DNA of 64,000 bases from Methanolobus profundi (GTDB taxonomy: Archaea; Halobacteriota; Methanosarcinia; Methanosarcinales; Methanosarcinaceae): NCBI RefSeq assembly GCF_900114835.1, contig NZ_FOUJ01000001.1:310001-374000 (forward strand). Reading direction: 5' to 3'. Below, piece by piece: positions 42,206-51,505 of this stretch. Below the pieces are notes generated by a model. That model did no database searches, had not been told where the DNA came from, and was given only the letters and a program-made list of their open reading frames with translations. The translations under genes and the position numbers were made by a program. Every line of letters starts with the position of its first letter. Within the stretch, counting starts at the first letter, position 1.

Positions 42206-45200
42206 TTGGGTGAAGCAAAATTAAATTCCAGGCAATTAGATGCAGTTTCATATACAACAGGACCATTACTTATTTTGGCAGGTCCGGGTTCGGGAAAGAC
42301 TTTCACAATCACCGAAAAGGTCGTACAATTAATAGAAAAAGGTCTGGTTCCTGAAAGGATACTTGCATTGACCTTCTCTGAAAAAGCTGCTGGAGAAATG
42401 GAGGAAAGGATTGAGAATATAATTGGTACTGGAAGCAGCATCAATGTATCCACATTTCACTCATTTTGTAACAATCTTATCAAAGAATTCTCCTTTGATT
42501 TAGGTACAAATTCTAATGCAAAGATCATCTCTAAAGAACATGCAAATGTATGGGGGATAGAAAATGTGGATTCCTTCGGATTTGAAACTATTATTATCCC
42601 TCCTACTCCTTATGACCTTATAGACAGCCTGCTTGAAGGTGTTTCTCAATTCCAGGATCATCTCATCCTGCCTTCGGCTGTTCATGATTATGTTGATGCT
42701 CATTTAGCTTCAGGTACAGAACTTGATGAAGAGAAAGTCGATATTCTTCTGAAATTAAGGGATTTTGCTAGATTCTATGATCAATACCAGCAATATAAGC
42801 ATAACAATAGCTTCCTTGATTATGGTGACATGATCTCAAAGACATGTCTACTACTAGAGTCTAATGATGTTGTCAGAAATAAGGTAAAAAGCAACTATGA
42901 TTACATTCTTGTAGATGAATTCCAGGACACAAACTATTCTCAGCTATATCTGGTCAGTCTACTAGCAGACGGTAATAACTTGACATGCGTGGCTGATGAT
43001 GATCAGTGTATTTACAGATTCCGTGGTGCCTACCTTTCCAATATCAAACAGTTACAGGAGTATTATCCTGAACTTAATAAGATAGCTCTTGAAATGAATT
43101 ATCGCTCCAGTTCTCAGATAGTTGATCTTTCAAGAGAACTAATTGGTTTAAATCCAGAAAGGGAAGCAAAGGAAATTGTTTCACATAATGGTGATGGTTC
43201 AAATGTCAAGGTTGTAAAGGCACCAGATGATGTAAGTGAAGCCGAGTGGGTAGCATCAGAGATCAACCAATTTGTCAATGAACAGGGATTGGAACCTAAA
43301 GACATTTACATACTGACAAGGAAACGTGCTGACGGTAAAAAATTCAGTGATGCACTCCATAAGTACCTCATACCTTCAGAATATGTTGGCTCATTGCAGT
43401 TGAATCAATTCCCTATAGTTCAGGAAGCAATTGCCTATATGCGAGTGGTGGCAGACCCATTTAATAATGGTGTTGCCTTTGCAAAGATATTTGGCAGAGA
43501 AGGCTTAAGTGAACATAATCTTCAGAAGATTAATACGCTCGCACGCAAGTTAACTAAAGAAGAGGATAGCCAGGGTGATGGAATCTATTCTGTTCTGTTA
43601 CATCATCTTGAAGAAGCTGGTATTACCCAGGAACCTCTTGTAAGATCCATTATTACAAGACTTGATGAGCTTACTAAATTTAAGAAAAATCATCTACCTT
43701 CTGACACTGTCAAATACCTGCTTACAGATATGACAGATATTTATCGGTCACAACTAAAAGAGGACACTGTTCAATCCAGAAAGAATATCAAAATCCTTAA
43801 TTCTCTAGTGTCCATGGTCGAAGATCTTGAACTTATCAATGGTGGTTCTGAGTTTGAGATGGTCATTGAACATTTAGACCTTGTTTTTAATCTTGAAATT
43901 GAAGATGGAGAGTCCAGTGATGACAATTCTGTCAAGATAATGACGATACACCAGTCAAAAGGTAAGGAAGCAAAGGTTGTTTTTGTATGTGATATGGCTG
44001 CAAGGCATCTTCCACTTCAGCTCACACGTAAGAAGTTTACTGTTCCTACTGAGCTGGCAAAGGGTGTGCAAAGAGATGCTAATGACAAAACCTTGCACCT
44101 TGAAGAGGAACGAAGGCTTGCATATGTGGCAATGACAAGGGCAAAGGAACAACTTTACCTTGTATTTCCTGAGAGGTATACAGGTAATAAGCGTGGTGTG
44201 AAACCAAGCGAGTTCCTTGAGGATATTGGATATATGGACAATCCACTTGTGACTTTCATTGAAGCTCCCTACTATGAGGAGAACTGCGATGTCGTTGAGG
44301 ATTCTACATTGAAAAGGAAAAAGGACGAACTTGAACGCCTTGTAAGAACATATACTTGTCAGGGACAGATAAAACAGGCTATTGAGTCTTTGATTATGCT
44401 TGCTCAGATCAGGGAACTTGAGTCAAATGGTAACCTTCAAGCTTTTGATGCTTCAGAGCTTCTGCGTTTAAATCCAGTTCCTTCAGGCGAATTGGAATTA
44501 ATGGTTGATGGCAAGTTACCTCCATTGGTTAAAGATGATATGCGTTTTTCTGCATCAGCTATTAAGATGTATGAAGACTGTCCGCTTAAGTTCAAGTATA
44601 GTTATGTGCTCAAAATACCAACACCACAAAAGACCTTCTTCCAGGTAGGTACGGATGTTCATGCAGTTTATGAGCAAATGTCCAGGTTGATGATGCAGGG
44701 AGAAAGCCCTGATATTTCTGTAGCGAGAGGACTACTTAAGTCTATATGGGATCCTTCTGGTTTTGATTCTGAAACACAGGAACATCAGGAACATGACAAA
44801 ATGCAAAAGATGCTTGATTTCTGGATGTATTTTGAAAGTACTAATCCCAATGAGACGATTGAAGTCGAGAAATGGTTCGATTTGAGTCTTGATGGTGCTA
44901 AGTTTGGAGGTTCCATTGACCGTTTAGATGTGACACCTGATGGGGATTATATTGTCATCGATTACAAGACAAATAAGACTCCTTATTCCAGGAATAAGTT
45001 GCTTGATGATGTCCAGATAGCTCTTTATTGCACTGCTGTAAGGGAAATGTATGGTAAGTTACCAGTGAAGGCAGGTCATATGTATGTGAATCCTGGTGTT
45101 GCAGAGATGAGATTAATTGATGTGAGCGAGGAGGGTGTTGGGGTTGTTGTTGATAGAATTAAGGATATTGTAGGTCGGATACTGGAAGAAGACTTTGAAG

Positions 45201-45256
45201 TGAAGGAGAAGCCGAATTGTCGGTTCTGTGATTATAAGGGAATATGTGGTTATTAG
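42206..45256 (+). CDS. UvrD/PcrA-type helicase fused to PD-(D/E)XK Fe-S nuclease
   Basis: 1016 residues. Superfamily 1A motifs: Walker A LAGPGSGKTFTITEKV (about 24-39), motif Ia, motif II ILVDEFQDTNYSQLYL, motif III VADDDQCIYRFRGA, motif IV/V LTRKRADGKKF and IMTIHQSKGKEAK, motif VI LAYVAMTRAKEQLYLVF. The last 240 residues form an AddB/Cas4-type nuclease: YEDCPLKFKY gives the first iron-sulfur cysteine, GGSIDRLDVTPDGDYIVIDY-KTNK the catalytic Asp and Lys, and CRFCDYKGIC the other three cysteines. Start TTG 42206 has AAGGAGAG 8 bases upstream. Probably processes DNA ends, in repair or as part of the adjacent defence locus. It ends in TAG. Confidence 0.88.
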   Translation: MGEAKLNSRQLDAVSYTTGPLLILAGPGSGKTFTITEKVVQLIEKGLVPERILALTFSEKAAGEMEERIENIIGTGSSINVSTFHSFCNNLIKEFSFDLGTNSNAKIISKEHANVWGIENVDSFGFETIIIPPTPYDLIDSLLEGVSQFQDHLILPSAVHDYVDAHLASGTELDEEKVDILLKLRDFARFYDQYQQYKHNNSFLDYGDMISKTCLLLESNDVVRNKVKSNYDYILVDEFQDTNYSQLYLVSLLADGNNLTCVADDDQCIYRFRGAYLSNIKQLQEYYPELNKIALEMNYRSSSQIVDLSRELIGLNPEREAKEIVSHNGDGSNVKVVKAPDDVSEAEWVASEINQFVNEQGLEPKDIYILTRKRADGKKFSDALHKYLIPSEYVGSLQLNQFPIVQEAIAYMRVVADPFNNGVAFAKIFGREGLSEHNLQKINTLARKLTKEEDSQGDGIYSVLLHHLEEAGITQEPLVRSIITRLDELTKFKKNHLPSDTVKYLLTDMTDIYRSQLKEDTVQSRKNIKILNSLVSMVEDLELINGGSEFEMVIEHLDLVFNLEIEDGESSDDNSVKIMTIHQSKGKEAKVVFVCDMAARHLPLQLTRKKFTVPTELAKGVQRDANDKTLHLEEERRLAYVAMTRAKEQLYLVFPERYTGNKRGVKPSEFLEDIGYMDNPLVTFIEAPYYEENCDVVEDSTLKRKKDELERLVRTYTCQGQIKQAIESLIMLAQIRELESNGNLQAFDASELLRLNPVPSGELELMVDGKLPPLVKDDMRFSASAIKMYEDCPLKFKYSYVLKIPTPQKTFFQVGTDVHAVYEQMSRLMMQGESPDISVARGLLKSIWDPSGFDSETQEHQEHDKMQKMLDFWMYFESTNPNETIEVEKWFDLSLDGAKFGGSIDRLDVTPDGDYIVIDYKTNKTPYSRNKLLDDVQIALYCTAVREMYGKLPVKAGHMYVNPGVAEMRLIDVSEEGVGVVVDRIKDIVGRILEEDFEVKEKPNCRFCDYKGICGY

Positions 45257-45410
45257 AATGGTATTACCAGGATAATATTTTATTTTAAGAATATTATAGA
45301 AGGGACTGTATAGTAAAACCGCTAGTTATTTAAATTACAGATTAAAAATTAATATTAAATGCACAAAAGTATAGTAGCGGTTTAAGTATACACAATGGAG
45401 TGATGACAAA

Positions 45411-46067
45411 ATGTGGGTAGCACCTGAAGATTTTAGTGATGGTACCGGACTTGGATCAGGGAATATTAGTAAATACATTGAACATAAATTCGAAATATTT
45501 TGCTTTATTCTTTATGGTACAGGGGAATCACACAGAATATTGGCTGAATATTTGTACGAGAATGGGGGACATATACATGCAGTCAGTGGCGATAAATGTC
45601 TTATTATTTTATTTGAAAACCCAAAAAACTGGGGTAAATTTTGGGAAAAAAGATGGAAGGATCTCCTTGGTTCAGATTATAATCAAATAAAAGAGGAGTG
45701 GGATAATATTGACATCAGTTATAGGGATGTATCATATGATATCGCTGAAAAATGGGGTATTAGAAGAAGAGAACTGCCATGTATGGTTTTTGTACAAAAC
45801 TTTGAAAGTGAAGACAGCGCAATATTCCAATTTTTGAAAACTGAAAATAATTATGAAAAAGTCTTCGATGAAATATTTGATTGTGTTAACAAAGTCCTTA
45901 ATATGGATATAAGCGAAGATGAATACATTGAAGAATTAAACAAAAAATTTAACCAAATTGAAAGATGGCATTTTACAAAGTCCAAGTGTCATTCTATAAA
46001 GGGTGGAGTTAGTAAAGTAGCATCTTTTATTGGAACAGTTCCCATTGTTAAGATTTTAATTGGTTAA
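45411..46067 (+). CDS. Uncharacterised 218-residue protein beside BREX
   Basis: No family recognised. A+T rich. The N-terminal half looks alpha/beta (KFEIFCFILYGTGESHRILA, HAVSGDKCLIILFENP), the middle is Trp and Asp rich (FWEKRWKDLLGSDYNQIKEE), and the C-terminus ends in SKVASFIGTVPIVKILIG, possibly membrane-associating. It converges on brxL, 98 bases apart. As an orphan gene in a defence island it could be an accessory or immunity gene, but this is inference from position only. Confidence 0.6.
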   Translation: MWVAPEDFSDGTGLGSGNISKYIEHKFEIFCFILYGTGESHRILAEYLYENGGHIHAVSGDKCLIILFENPKNWGKFWEKRWKDLLGSDYNQIKEEWDNIDISYRDVSYDIAEKWGIRRRELPCMVFVQNFESEDSAIFQFLKTENNYEKVFDEIFDCVNKVLNMDISEDEYIEELNKKFNQIERWHFTKSKCHSIKGGVSKVASFIGTVPIVKILIG

Positions 46068-46165
46068 TCCTCAGTAGAGTTCTTATCTATATACAAATTT
46101 TTTATTGTTTCTCTTTGTGTTGAACTGCTCATACTAAGGGTTTTTGCACATCGACAAAAAGCAAA

Positions 46166-48205
46166 TCACCCAAAGAACAAAGCCTTGTGCACAGCATCAA
46201 TCGGATCAGCATAAAACGCCAGCTGGAACTTACTCAACAAATCCGGTGGCACAGTTCCCAATTTAGATGTAGCAGATGCAGGAATCAGAACCTTCTTAGC
46301 ACCAGCATCAAGAGATACTTGCAGAAGGTCAGATAGATTATCTATATTCAAAATGGAACCACCTATGGTCATAGTCCCAATAATTGCTGTTTGTTCCTGA
46401 ACTGGTTTTTCAAGTGCTCCTGAGCAAAGACTGATGAAAGCAGCCAGTGACAGACCATCAGATATCCCTACTCCATAGACATCCTGCAGGCTCATGAAGT
46501 AATCCTTTTCTTTGGTTGAGATCGATTGGCTTATGGACTTGGCATTGGCCTTGAAATAATTGATTGCGGTCTTGACAGATTCCTTTGCTTTGGAGTTAGA
46601 ACTGAGACCGGAAGTTTCGTATTTCCCGGAACCTGAAACAACCTGGAGTTCACTCTTGTATATGCCTATCTTTCCTGAGTCTGTTGCAGCTACTCCATAG
46701 ACTTGACCTGGTTTTGTAAGACCTGGTGGTATTATCTTGTTTCCTCCGCTTTCAGGGACATTGACAAAGTGCTCTTCCATGTCATCGTTATCGATGTAGG
46801 AGAAATTCACATCAAAGAATTCCATACCACCAATCTTTTTCAACTGCTCTTTGACCCTTCGTCTTCCTACAAGTGCATATTCGAGTATTTCCTGAGCATC
46901 TTCTTTTGAGATATTCTCATCGGGATAGATGAGTTTTGCAAGCCCAGAGAATGTCTTTTTCACAGCAATTACGTCTCTCTGGTTGAGATTATTTCCGAAA
47001 CTGAAGTACTTGAATATTACATCACTGTAGGAGCGTTTTCTCATTTCTCTCAGGAATTCTGCCAAGTAATCTACGATGAAACCGTATTTGTCAGTGAAAT
47101 GTTCTGGTCTGAATTTTGGAACTTCCCATCCAGGTAAATAGTAATGTATCCTGTCGAAGAATGCACTGTCATTGTTCATTGCTTCAGGGAATGGTGAGAA
47201 TAAATGGGAGGTCTTGAGCAATGATGATATGCTCTGATTAACGTTACCTACGAAGGCAATGGATGCATTGGCGTTGATCTGGTCCTTGCCTCTTGCAAAG
47301 GAGCCAGAGGCCATAAAGTCTTTCAGTATCTGGATACCGTCTTTATCCTTGAAGCGGATTCCTGCTACCTCGTCAAAGGCTACAACATCCCAGAGTCCCA
47401 CTAAACCTACCTGACGTGTACCCATGTTGTAGAAGAGATTTGCAACGGTTGTCTGTCCACCGGATATCAGTATAGAATTCGGAGAGATCTCTTTGTAGAT
47501 ATGGGATTTTCCAGTACTGCGTGGACCCAGTTCACAGAGATTATAGTTGTTCTCAATAAGAGGGACCATACGCTCCAACAGATGCCATTTTGCTGAGTTC
47601 TCCAGTTGTGTTGGCTCCATACCTATGGATCTGAGAAGAACATCTATCCATTCGTCCTTGGTGAAGTTCTTACGTTGCTCAATAACTTCAGAGATATTGA
47701 TGTTTGGGATCTGGATGGGTTTTAGGCTTGATATGACAAATGGGGAAGGTACCATTTCTGGACTGTATTCCATTTTGATAATGCACCAGATTCCACCGCC
47801 CAGAAGCTTATCGTATTTTGTTACGTATTCCGGATCGATCTCCACTTTTGCTAGTCCGAGGTTGGAGAAGAGTGCCTCGTAGATATCCCTTTTTTCGTTA
47901 AGCTTGACAGTGATCTTATCGATGATTGTGTAGTAACCAGTTTCTCTTATCTTTGATTTTATCTTCTCGGCTTCATCGGGACGCACATAGTTGTCTGACA
48001 GGATGCTTTTGACTTTCTTGACACCCTGCTGTATAAGGTCCTCATCATTGGTGGCACAGTTAGCACCTAGCAGGTATTCCAGAACATAGACAGGGACATT
48101 ATGGCCTACTTTTACCAGTTTTGTCAGATCTTTCCTGACAACTCTTCCCTGGAAGTGCAAGTTCAGTTTCTCATCAGTTCCAATGTCTGCTTCTTCTGCC
48201 AGCAT
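46166..48205 (-). CDS. brxL: BREX AAA+/Lon-like protein BrxL
   Basis: 679 residues, the expected size. The N-terminal domain (LNLHFQGRVVRKDLTKLVKV at about 13-32, with LEYLLGANC) is typical of BrxL; the AAA+ motor has Walker A GPRSTGKSHIYKEISP (about 242-257) and Walker B LWDVVAFDEVAG. The C-terminal domain resembles Lon protease (DVYGVGISDGLSLAAFISLC, AGAKKVLIPASATSKLG). The Ser-like position is kept, but where Lon has its catalytic Lys (GGLKEK) this reads IDNLSDL, so peptidase activity is doubtful. BrxL forms ring assemblies on DNA and is needed for restriction in type 1 BREX. Last gene of the locus, 20 bases after pglZ. Confidence 0.93.
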   Translation of the reverse strand: MLAEEADIGTDEKLNLHFQGRVVRKDLTKLVKVGHNVPVYVLEYLLGANCATNDEDLIQQGVKKVKSILSDNYVRPDEAEKIKSKIRETGYYTIIDKITVKLNEKRDIYEALFSNLGLAKVEIDPEYVTKYDKLLGGGIWCIIKMEYSPEMVPSPFVISSLKPIQIPNINISEVIEQRKNFTKDEWIDVLLRSIGMEPTQLENSAKWHLLERMVPLIENNYNLCELGPRSTGKSHIYKEISPNSILISGGQTTVANLFYNMGTRQVGLVGLWDVVAFDEVAGIRFKDKDGIQILKDFMASGSFARGKDQINANASIAFVGNVNQSISSLLKTSHLFSPFPEAMNNDSAFFDRIHYYLPGWEVPKFRPEHFTDKYGFIVDYLAEFLREMRKRSYSDVIFKYFSFGNNLNQRDVIAVKKTFSGLAKLIYPDENISKEDAQEILEYALVGRRRVKEQLKKIGGMEFFDVNFSYIDNDDMEEHFVNVPESGGNKIIPPGLTKPGQVYGVAATDSGKIGIYKSELQVVSGSGKYETSGLSSNSKAKESVKTAINYFKANAKSISQSISTKEKDYFMSLQDVYGVGISDGLSLAAFISLCSGALEKPVQEQTAIIGTMTIGGSILNIDNLSDLLQVSLDAGAKKVLIPASATSKLGTVPPDLLSKFQLAFYADPIDAVHKALFFG

Positions 48206-48225
48206 GATATCCGCTCAATATGTTT

Positions 48226-50844
48226 TCAAAAATCATCCACAATTAACAGGTCTACTTCGAAAGGCATAGGGTCTATGATCTCCCTGTCAATATCGGTTGG
48301 CTCTTCATCTATCAATCTTACATAATATACCTTATTCTCAATCTCACCGGTCAATGTGAGAGTTACTTTGTACTGCCGGTCTGCAGCTTCATCTGACGTG
48401 CTTTCAGCAATTACAAGCTTTTCATCGCTCACCTTGAACTCATCGCCGTCCATGTCCCACAGTGCTATCCTGAACCTTCTTGGAAGCAACTTATCAGTGA
48501 CCTTCTCGGTCTGAAGAATATTAATTGAGAATGGGCTGCTTGTAATCTTCCTGCTTGCATTGATCACGGCTAAGCCTACTTTTCCGTGTTTTATACCTTT
48601 TCTTTCGAGATCAGCAGTCTTTTGGTATGAATACTTGAGCACTGGCACAACTATTTCCTGAGGAGCAGCTCCTCCGTGGACGAAGTTCTTGTTGGCTCCT
48701 TGCATCTTGAATCTAAGGTCAGCCTGGGGAACATAGGCAAACAACTCATTTTGGGATGGTGATTTTATAACATAGTTCATATTGAACTTATGTACGTTCA
48801 TAAGATCGATATCTTCTTCACTCAAAATAAAACGCTTACTTGAAGCAACTACTTTTTCCTTGTCAAAACTACTTGTTTCTACTTTATCATAGCTCTCCAA
48901 TGAATCTCTCTGATATAGGAACCCATGATCAGCTGTTACTATCAGGTTATTAATGATCTGGAAATTAGTTAGTTTTTCAATGATCATCTTCACATCTGAA
49001 ATGGTCTCTTCAGCTGCGTTAAAGACACTGTGTTCTGATGCAGAGTGATCACCTGTGGCATCTATTTTGTCATGATAGATATAGAAGAGTCTTATACCTT
49101 TGAACTTTTCACGGGCTTCATTTTGTTTTAAGTTCAGCAACTCTTCGTAATTTATGGCAATGGAATCAGGTGTCATTTTCCCCAGTATCTTACCACGGTT
49201 ATCTGTTCCTTCAGTGCTAATACTATCTGCAAAGACACTCTGATTCCTGTATTCCAGCTTTTCATGCGGGAGCAGGCTGGCCATTCCCAGTTTAGTATAA
49301 GATGGCAAGGAACTAGTCATATACTTGAGTTCAAGTGTACCCCTGGTGTCCTTGTTAAGGACGTCCTGAAGCTCTGCAGCGACCTCATAGCGCATGGCAT
49401 CGGAGATTATGACTGCTATCTTATCCTTGTCGTTACGGTTGATAATGTTCTTTATGTAGAGCTTGTAGAACTCGTCCTGCCGATCGATGAGTTCAATGTT
49501 CCATCGTCCGTTCATTTCAGTAGAGATGAGTTCACTCCACCGTGTGAGCAATTTGTCAAGAAGCCTGTTATTGTAGAGTTTCTCGATTCCTTCTCTTGTT
49601 GATTTCAGGTCTTCTTTTTCCCTGTCCTTATCATGATAGTAGTAGAACTTACGGTAGTAATAGTCCATCAGATAATAACGTTCAGTGTAGTTCCTGAAGA
49701 AGCGGTTGAGATTCTGGTCGCTGAGATTCTCTTCGTTGAACTCCTTTGCAAACTGGTACAGTCTTACAGCATATTCCAGAGCATTGTAGATGTTTTCGAA
49801 GTCAGGATACCAATGTTTTGTTTTCCTGCTGCCTATCCATTCAAGATAGCCGTCAAAGTCCTCTTTGTCGTTGTCCAGCTCATCAACTATCTTGTGGATG
49901 ATGTGCTTATCAAACAGAGCCAGAGATTCAGCTTCTATATAGTCAATGACATCATATTTTTGGACTTCAGTGTTAAGGTACTTTTTCAACTTGTCATCAC
50001 TTTCAAGCAGCATCCCACAATACTCATCAAAGATTCCTGAGTCTTTGGAGTTGTCCATCCAGCCTCTGATGAATATCTCACATTCGTTACTGAGGGAATT
50101 AGTGTAAGCCTTGTACTTCTTGAGGTTGATGTTCGTGTTCCTTGAGATATGAGTGATAAGAAAACTCAGGAAGAGTTTCTTCAATGTAGGTTCTTCGGAG
50201 CTATATCCAAAGTATCTGTTCACCATGTCCCAAAATTCTTCCACCAACTCGAATCTGACTATTTCCTCCCATACAGTGTTGGTGTTCTCGTCCAATGAGT
50301 TTATGAGTATCTTCCTGATAATCTCCTTAAGATCTGTAGTAGAGGAGCTGGAAAGCACCCCCAGGAACCCGAGTACGAACTCTTCTTTCCTCCAGTCGCT
50401 CTGGTACATCCTCTTAAGAGGTTCCACCCTTTTCTTGCTTGAAAAGAACTGCTGATGTTTTTCAAGGAAACCATCCAGGTCATAACCTTCAACCCCAAAC
50501 TCACTCTTGATATCAGATATCCTGCTGTTCTCGAACCTTCCAGAATACAACTGTATGTCCAGTAGCCAGTTCAGTGTCGGGTCTCTTTCAGCCTCAGCTG
50601 AATAAATTAGATAACTGGACTCTGTATCATCCTTCTCCAGCATTTTCTTGGTTGCAAAGAAGTTATTGTCCAGCACATGTAGCTTAATTCCCTTTTCTCC
50701 CAGAGCCTCGCGTATATATGATAGACCTTCTTCATCTGCCGTTGGGTCCTTATCATACCAGAAGACAATCTTCCTTTTCTCGAACTCGCCAAGTGTATCG
50801 AATTTCTTAAGTATGCTCTGAGTGGTCTTTTCGGGGTTTAACAT
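48226..50844 (-). CDS. pglZ: BREX alkaline-phosphatase-fold protein PglZ
   Basis: 872 residues, type A PglZ. N-terminal KRKIVFWYDKDPTADEEGLS (about 18-37) is the family start; the phosphatase core holds IAVIISDAMRYEVAAELQDV (about 464-483), SSLPSYTKLGMASLLPHE and LIVTADHGFLYQRD (about 632-645) with Asp and His residues typical of alkaline-phosphatase-fold metal sites. Essential for phage restriction and host DNA methylation in characterised BREX systems. The start lies 48 bases after rloB. Confidence 0.92.
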   Translation of the reverse strand: MLNPEKTTQSILKKFDTLGEFEKRKIVFWYDKDPTADEEGLSYIREALGEKGIKLHVLDNNFFATKKMLEKDDTESSYLIYSAEAERDPTLNWLLDIQLYSGRFENSRISDIKSEFGVEGYDLDGFLEKHQQFFSSKKRVEPLKRMYQSDWRKEEFVLGFLGVLSSSSTTDLKEIIRKILINSLDENTNTVWEEIVRFELVEEFWDMVNRYFGYSSEEPTLKKLFLSFLITHISRNTNINLKKYKAYTNSLSNECEIFIRGWMDNSKDSGIFDEYCGMLLESDDKLKKYLNTEVQKYDVIDYIEAESLALFDKHIIHKIVDELDNDKEDFDGYLEWIGSRKTKHWYPDFENIYNALEYAVRLYQFAKEFNEENLSDQNLNRFFRNYTERYYLMDYYYRKFYYYHDKDREKEDLKSTREGIEKLYNNRLLDKLLTRWSELISTEMNGRWNIELIDRQDEFYKLYIKNIINRNDKDKIAVIISDAMRYEVAAELQDVLNKDTRGTLELKYMTSSLPSYTKLGMASLLPHEKLEYRNQSVFADSISTEGTDNRGKILGKMTPDSIAINYEELLNLKQNEAREKFKGIRLFYIYHDKIDATGDHSASEHSVFNAAEETISDVKMIIEKLTNFQIINNLIVTADHGFLYQRDSLESYDKVETSSFDKEKVVASSKRFILSEEDIDLMNVHKFNMNYVIKSPSQNELFAYVPQADLRFKMQGANKNFVHGGAAPQEIVVPVLKYSYQKTADLERKGIKHGKVGLAVINASRKITSSPFSINILQTEKVTDKLLPRRFRIALWDMDGDEFKVSDEKLVIAESTSDEAADRQYKVTLTLTGEIENKVYYVRLIDEEPTDIDREIIDPMPFEVDLLIVDDF

Positions 50845-50892
50845 TGTTTGATATCCAGTATTGTTGAAATATGTGATAATTATTTTATAAGG

Positions 50893-51492
50893 TTATTTAT
50901 TGAAGTGTCTTATTACCTCAATTATTCTGTAAACTTGTGTTGATGGATTGCTTTGAGTACTATTTATATCAGTTCCATTATCAAGGTGGAGTTTTTCCAG
51001 TTTTTTAGCGTTTTTAACTGCTGTATCTGTTAGAGGCTCAAGAGTTTGAAAGTAATCTCTGCTCTTACTGTAATCTACAATCTGTCTTTTTAGAAGTTCT
51101 ATCAAACCTTCGTTTTGAAGTGATGCTTCTGTATAGCTAAAATGAAGAAGGAACCAGAGCTCAAAGGAGGGGTTTGAGAGACACATATTGATGGATCTTT
51201 CGGCATCCCTGTATGCTTTTGAGATATTGGCATCTGTGTTCTCGTCGCAATCAAAGACGCACCAGATGGAATCTCCACCATTGATATCCAAATCCGGTAC
51301 CTTCTTTTTGGCAAATTTAACAATGCTTCCTACATCTTTACGGCTTGATGGGATAGGAATGACATCGACGTTGTTCTGTGGGGTCCTATAATTTTCAAAG
51401 TACATTGGTTCGGTCTTTTCACCTTCACAGATGACGAGCATTTTATTCCTTGTAGGTCTTTGACCATGTTTTCTCCGGCTATAGTCTCGCAT
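50893..51492 (-). CDS. RloB/AbiLii-like TOPRIM protein
   Basis: 199 residues. LVICEGEKTEPMYFENYRTP (about 19-38), the acidic pair in WCVFDCDENTDANI (about 82-95) and CLSNPSFELWFLLHFSYTEA (about 114-133) define the RloB family, a TOPRIM-like nuclease fold. With the AAA ATPase immediately upstream (13-base gap) it forms a two-gene set like AbiLi/AbiLii, an abortive-infection-type defence unit. Placed inside the BREX operon between pglX and pglZ. Confidence 0.85.
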   Translation of the reverse strand: MRDYSRRKHGQRPTRNKMLVICEGEKTEPMYFENYRTPQNNVDVIPIPSSRKDVGSIVKFAKKKVPDLDINGGDSIWCVFDCDENTDANISKAYRDAERSINMCLSNPSFELWFLLHFSYTEASLQNEGLIELLKRQIVDYSKSRDYFQTLEPLTDTAVKNAKKLEKLHLDNGTDINSTQSNPSTQVYRIIEVIRHFNK

Positions 51493-51505
51493 GTCAATAA
51501 CCCTC

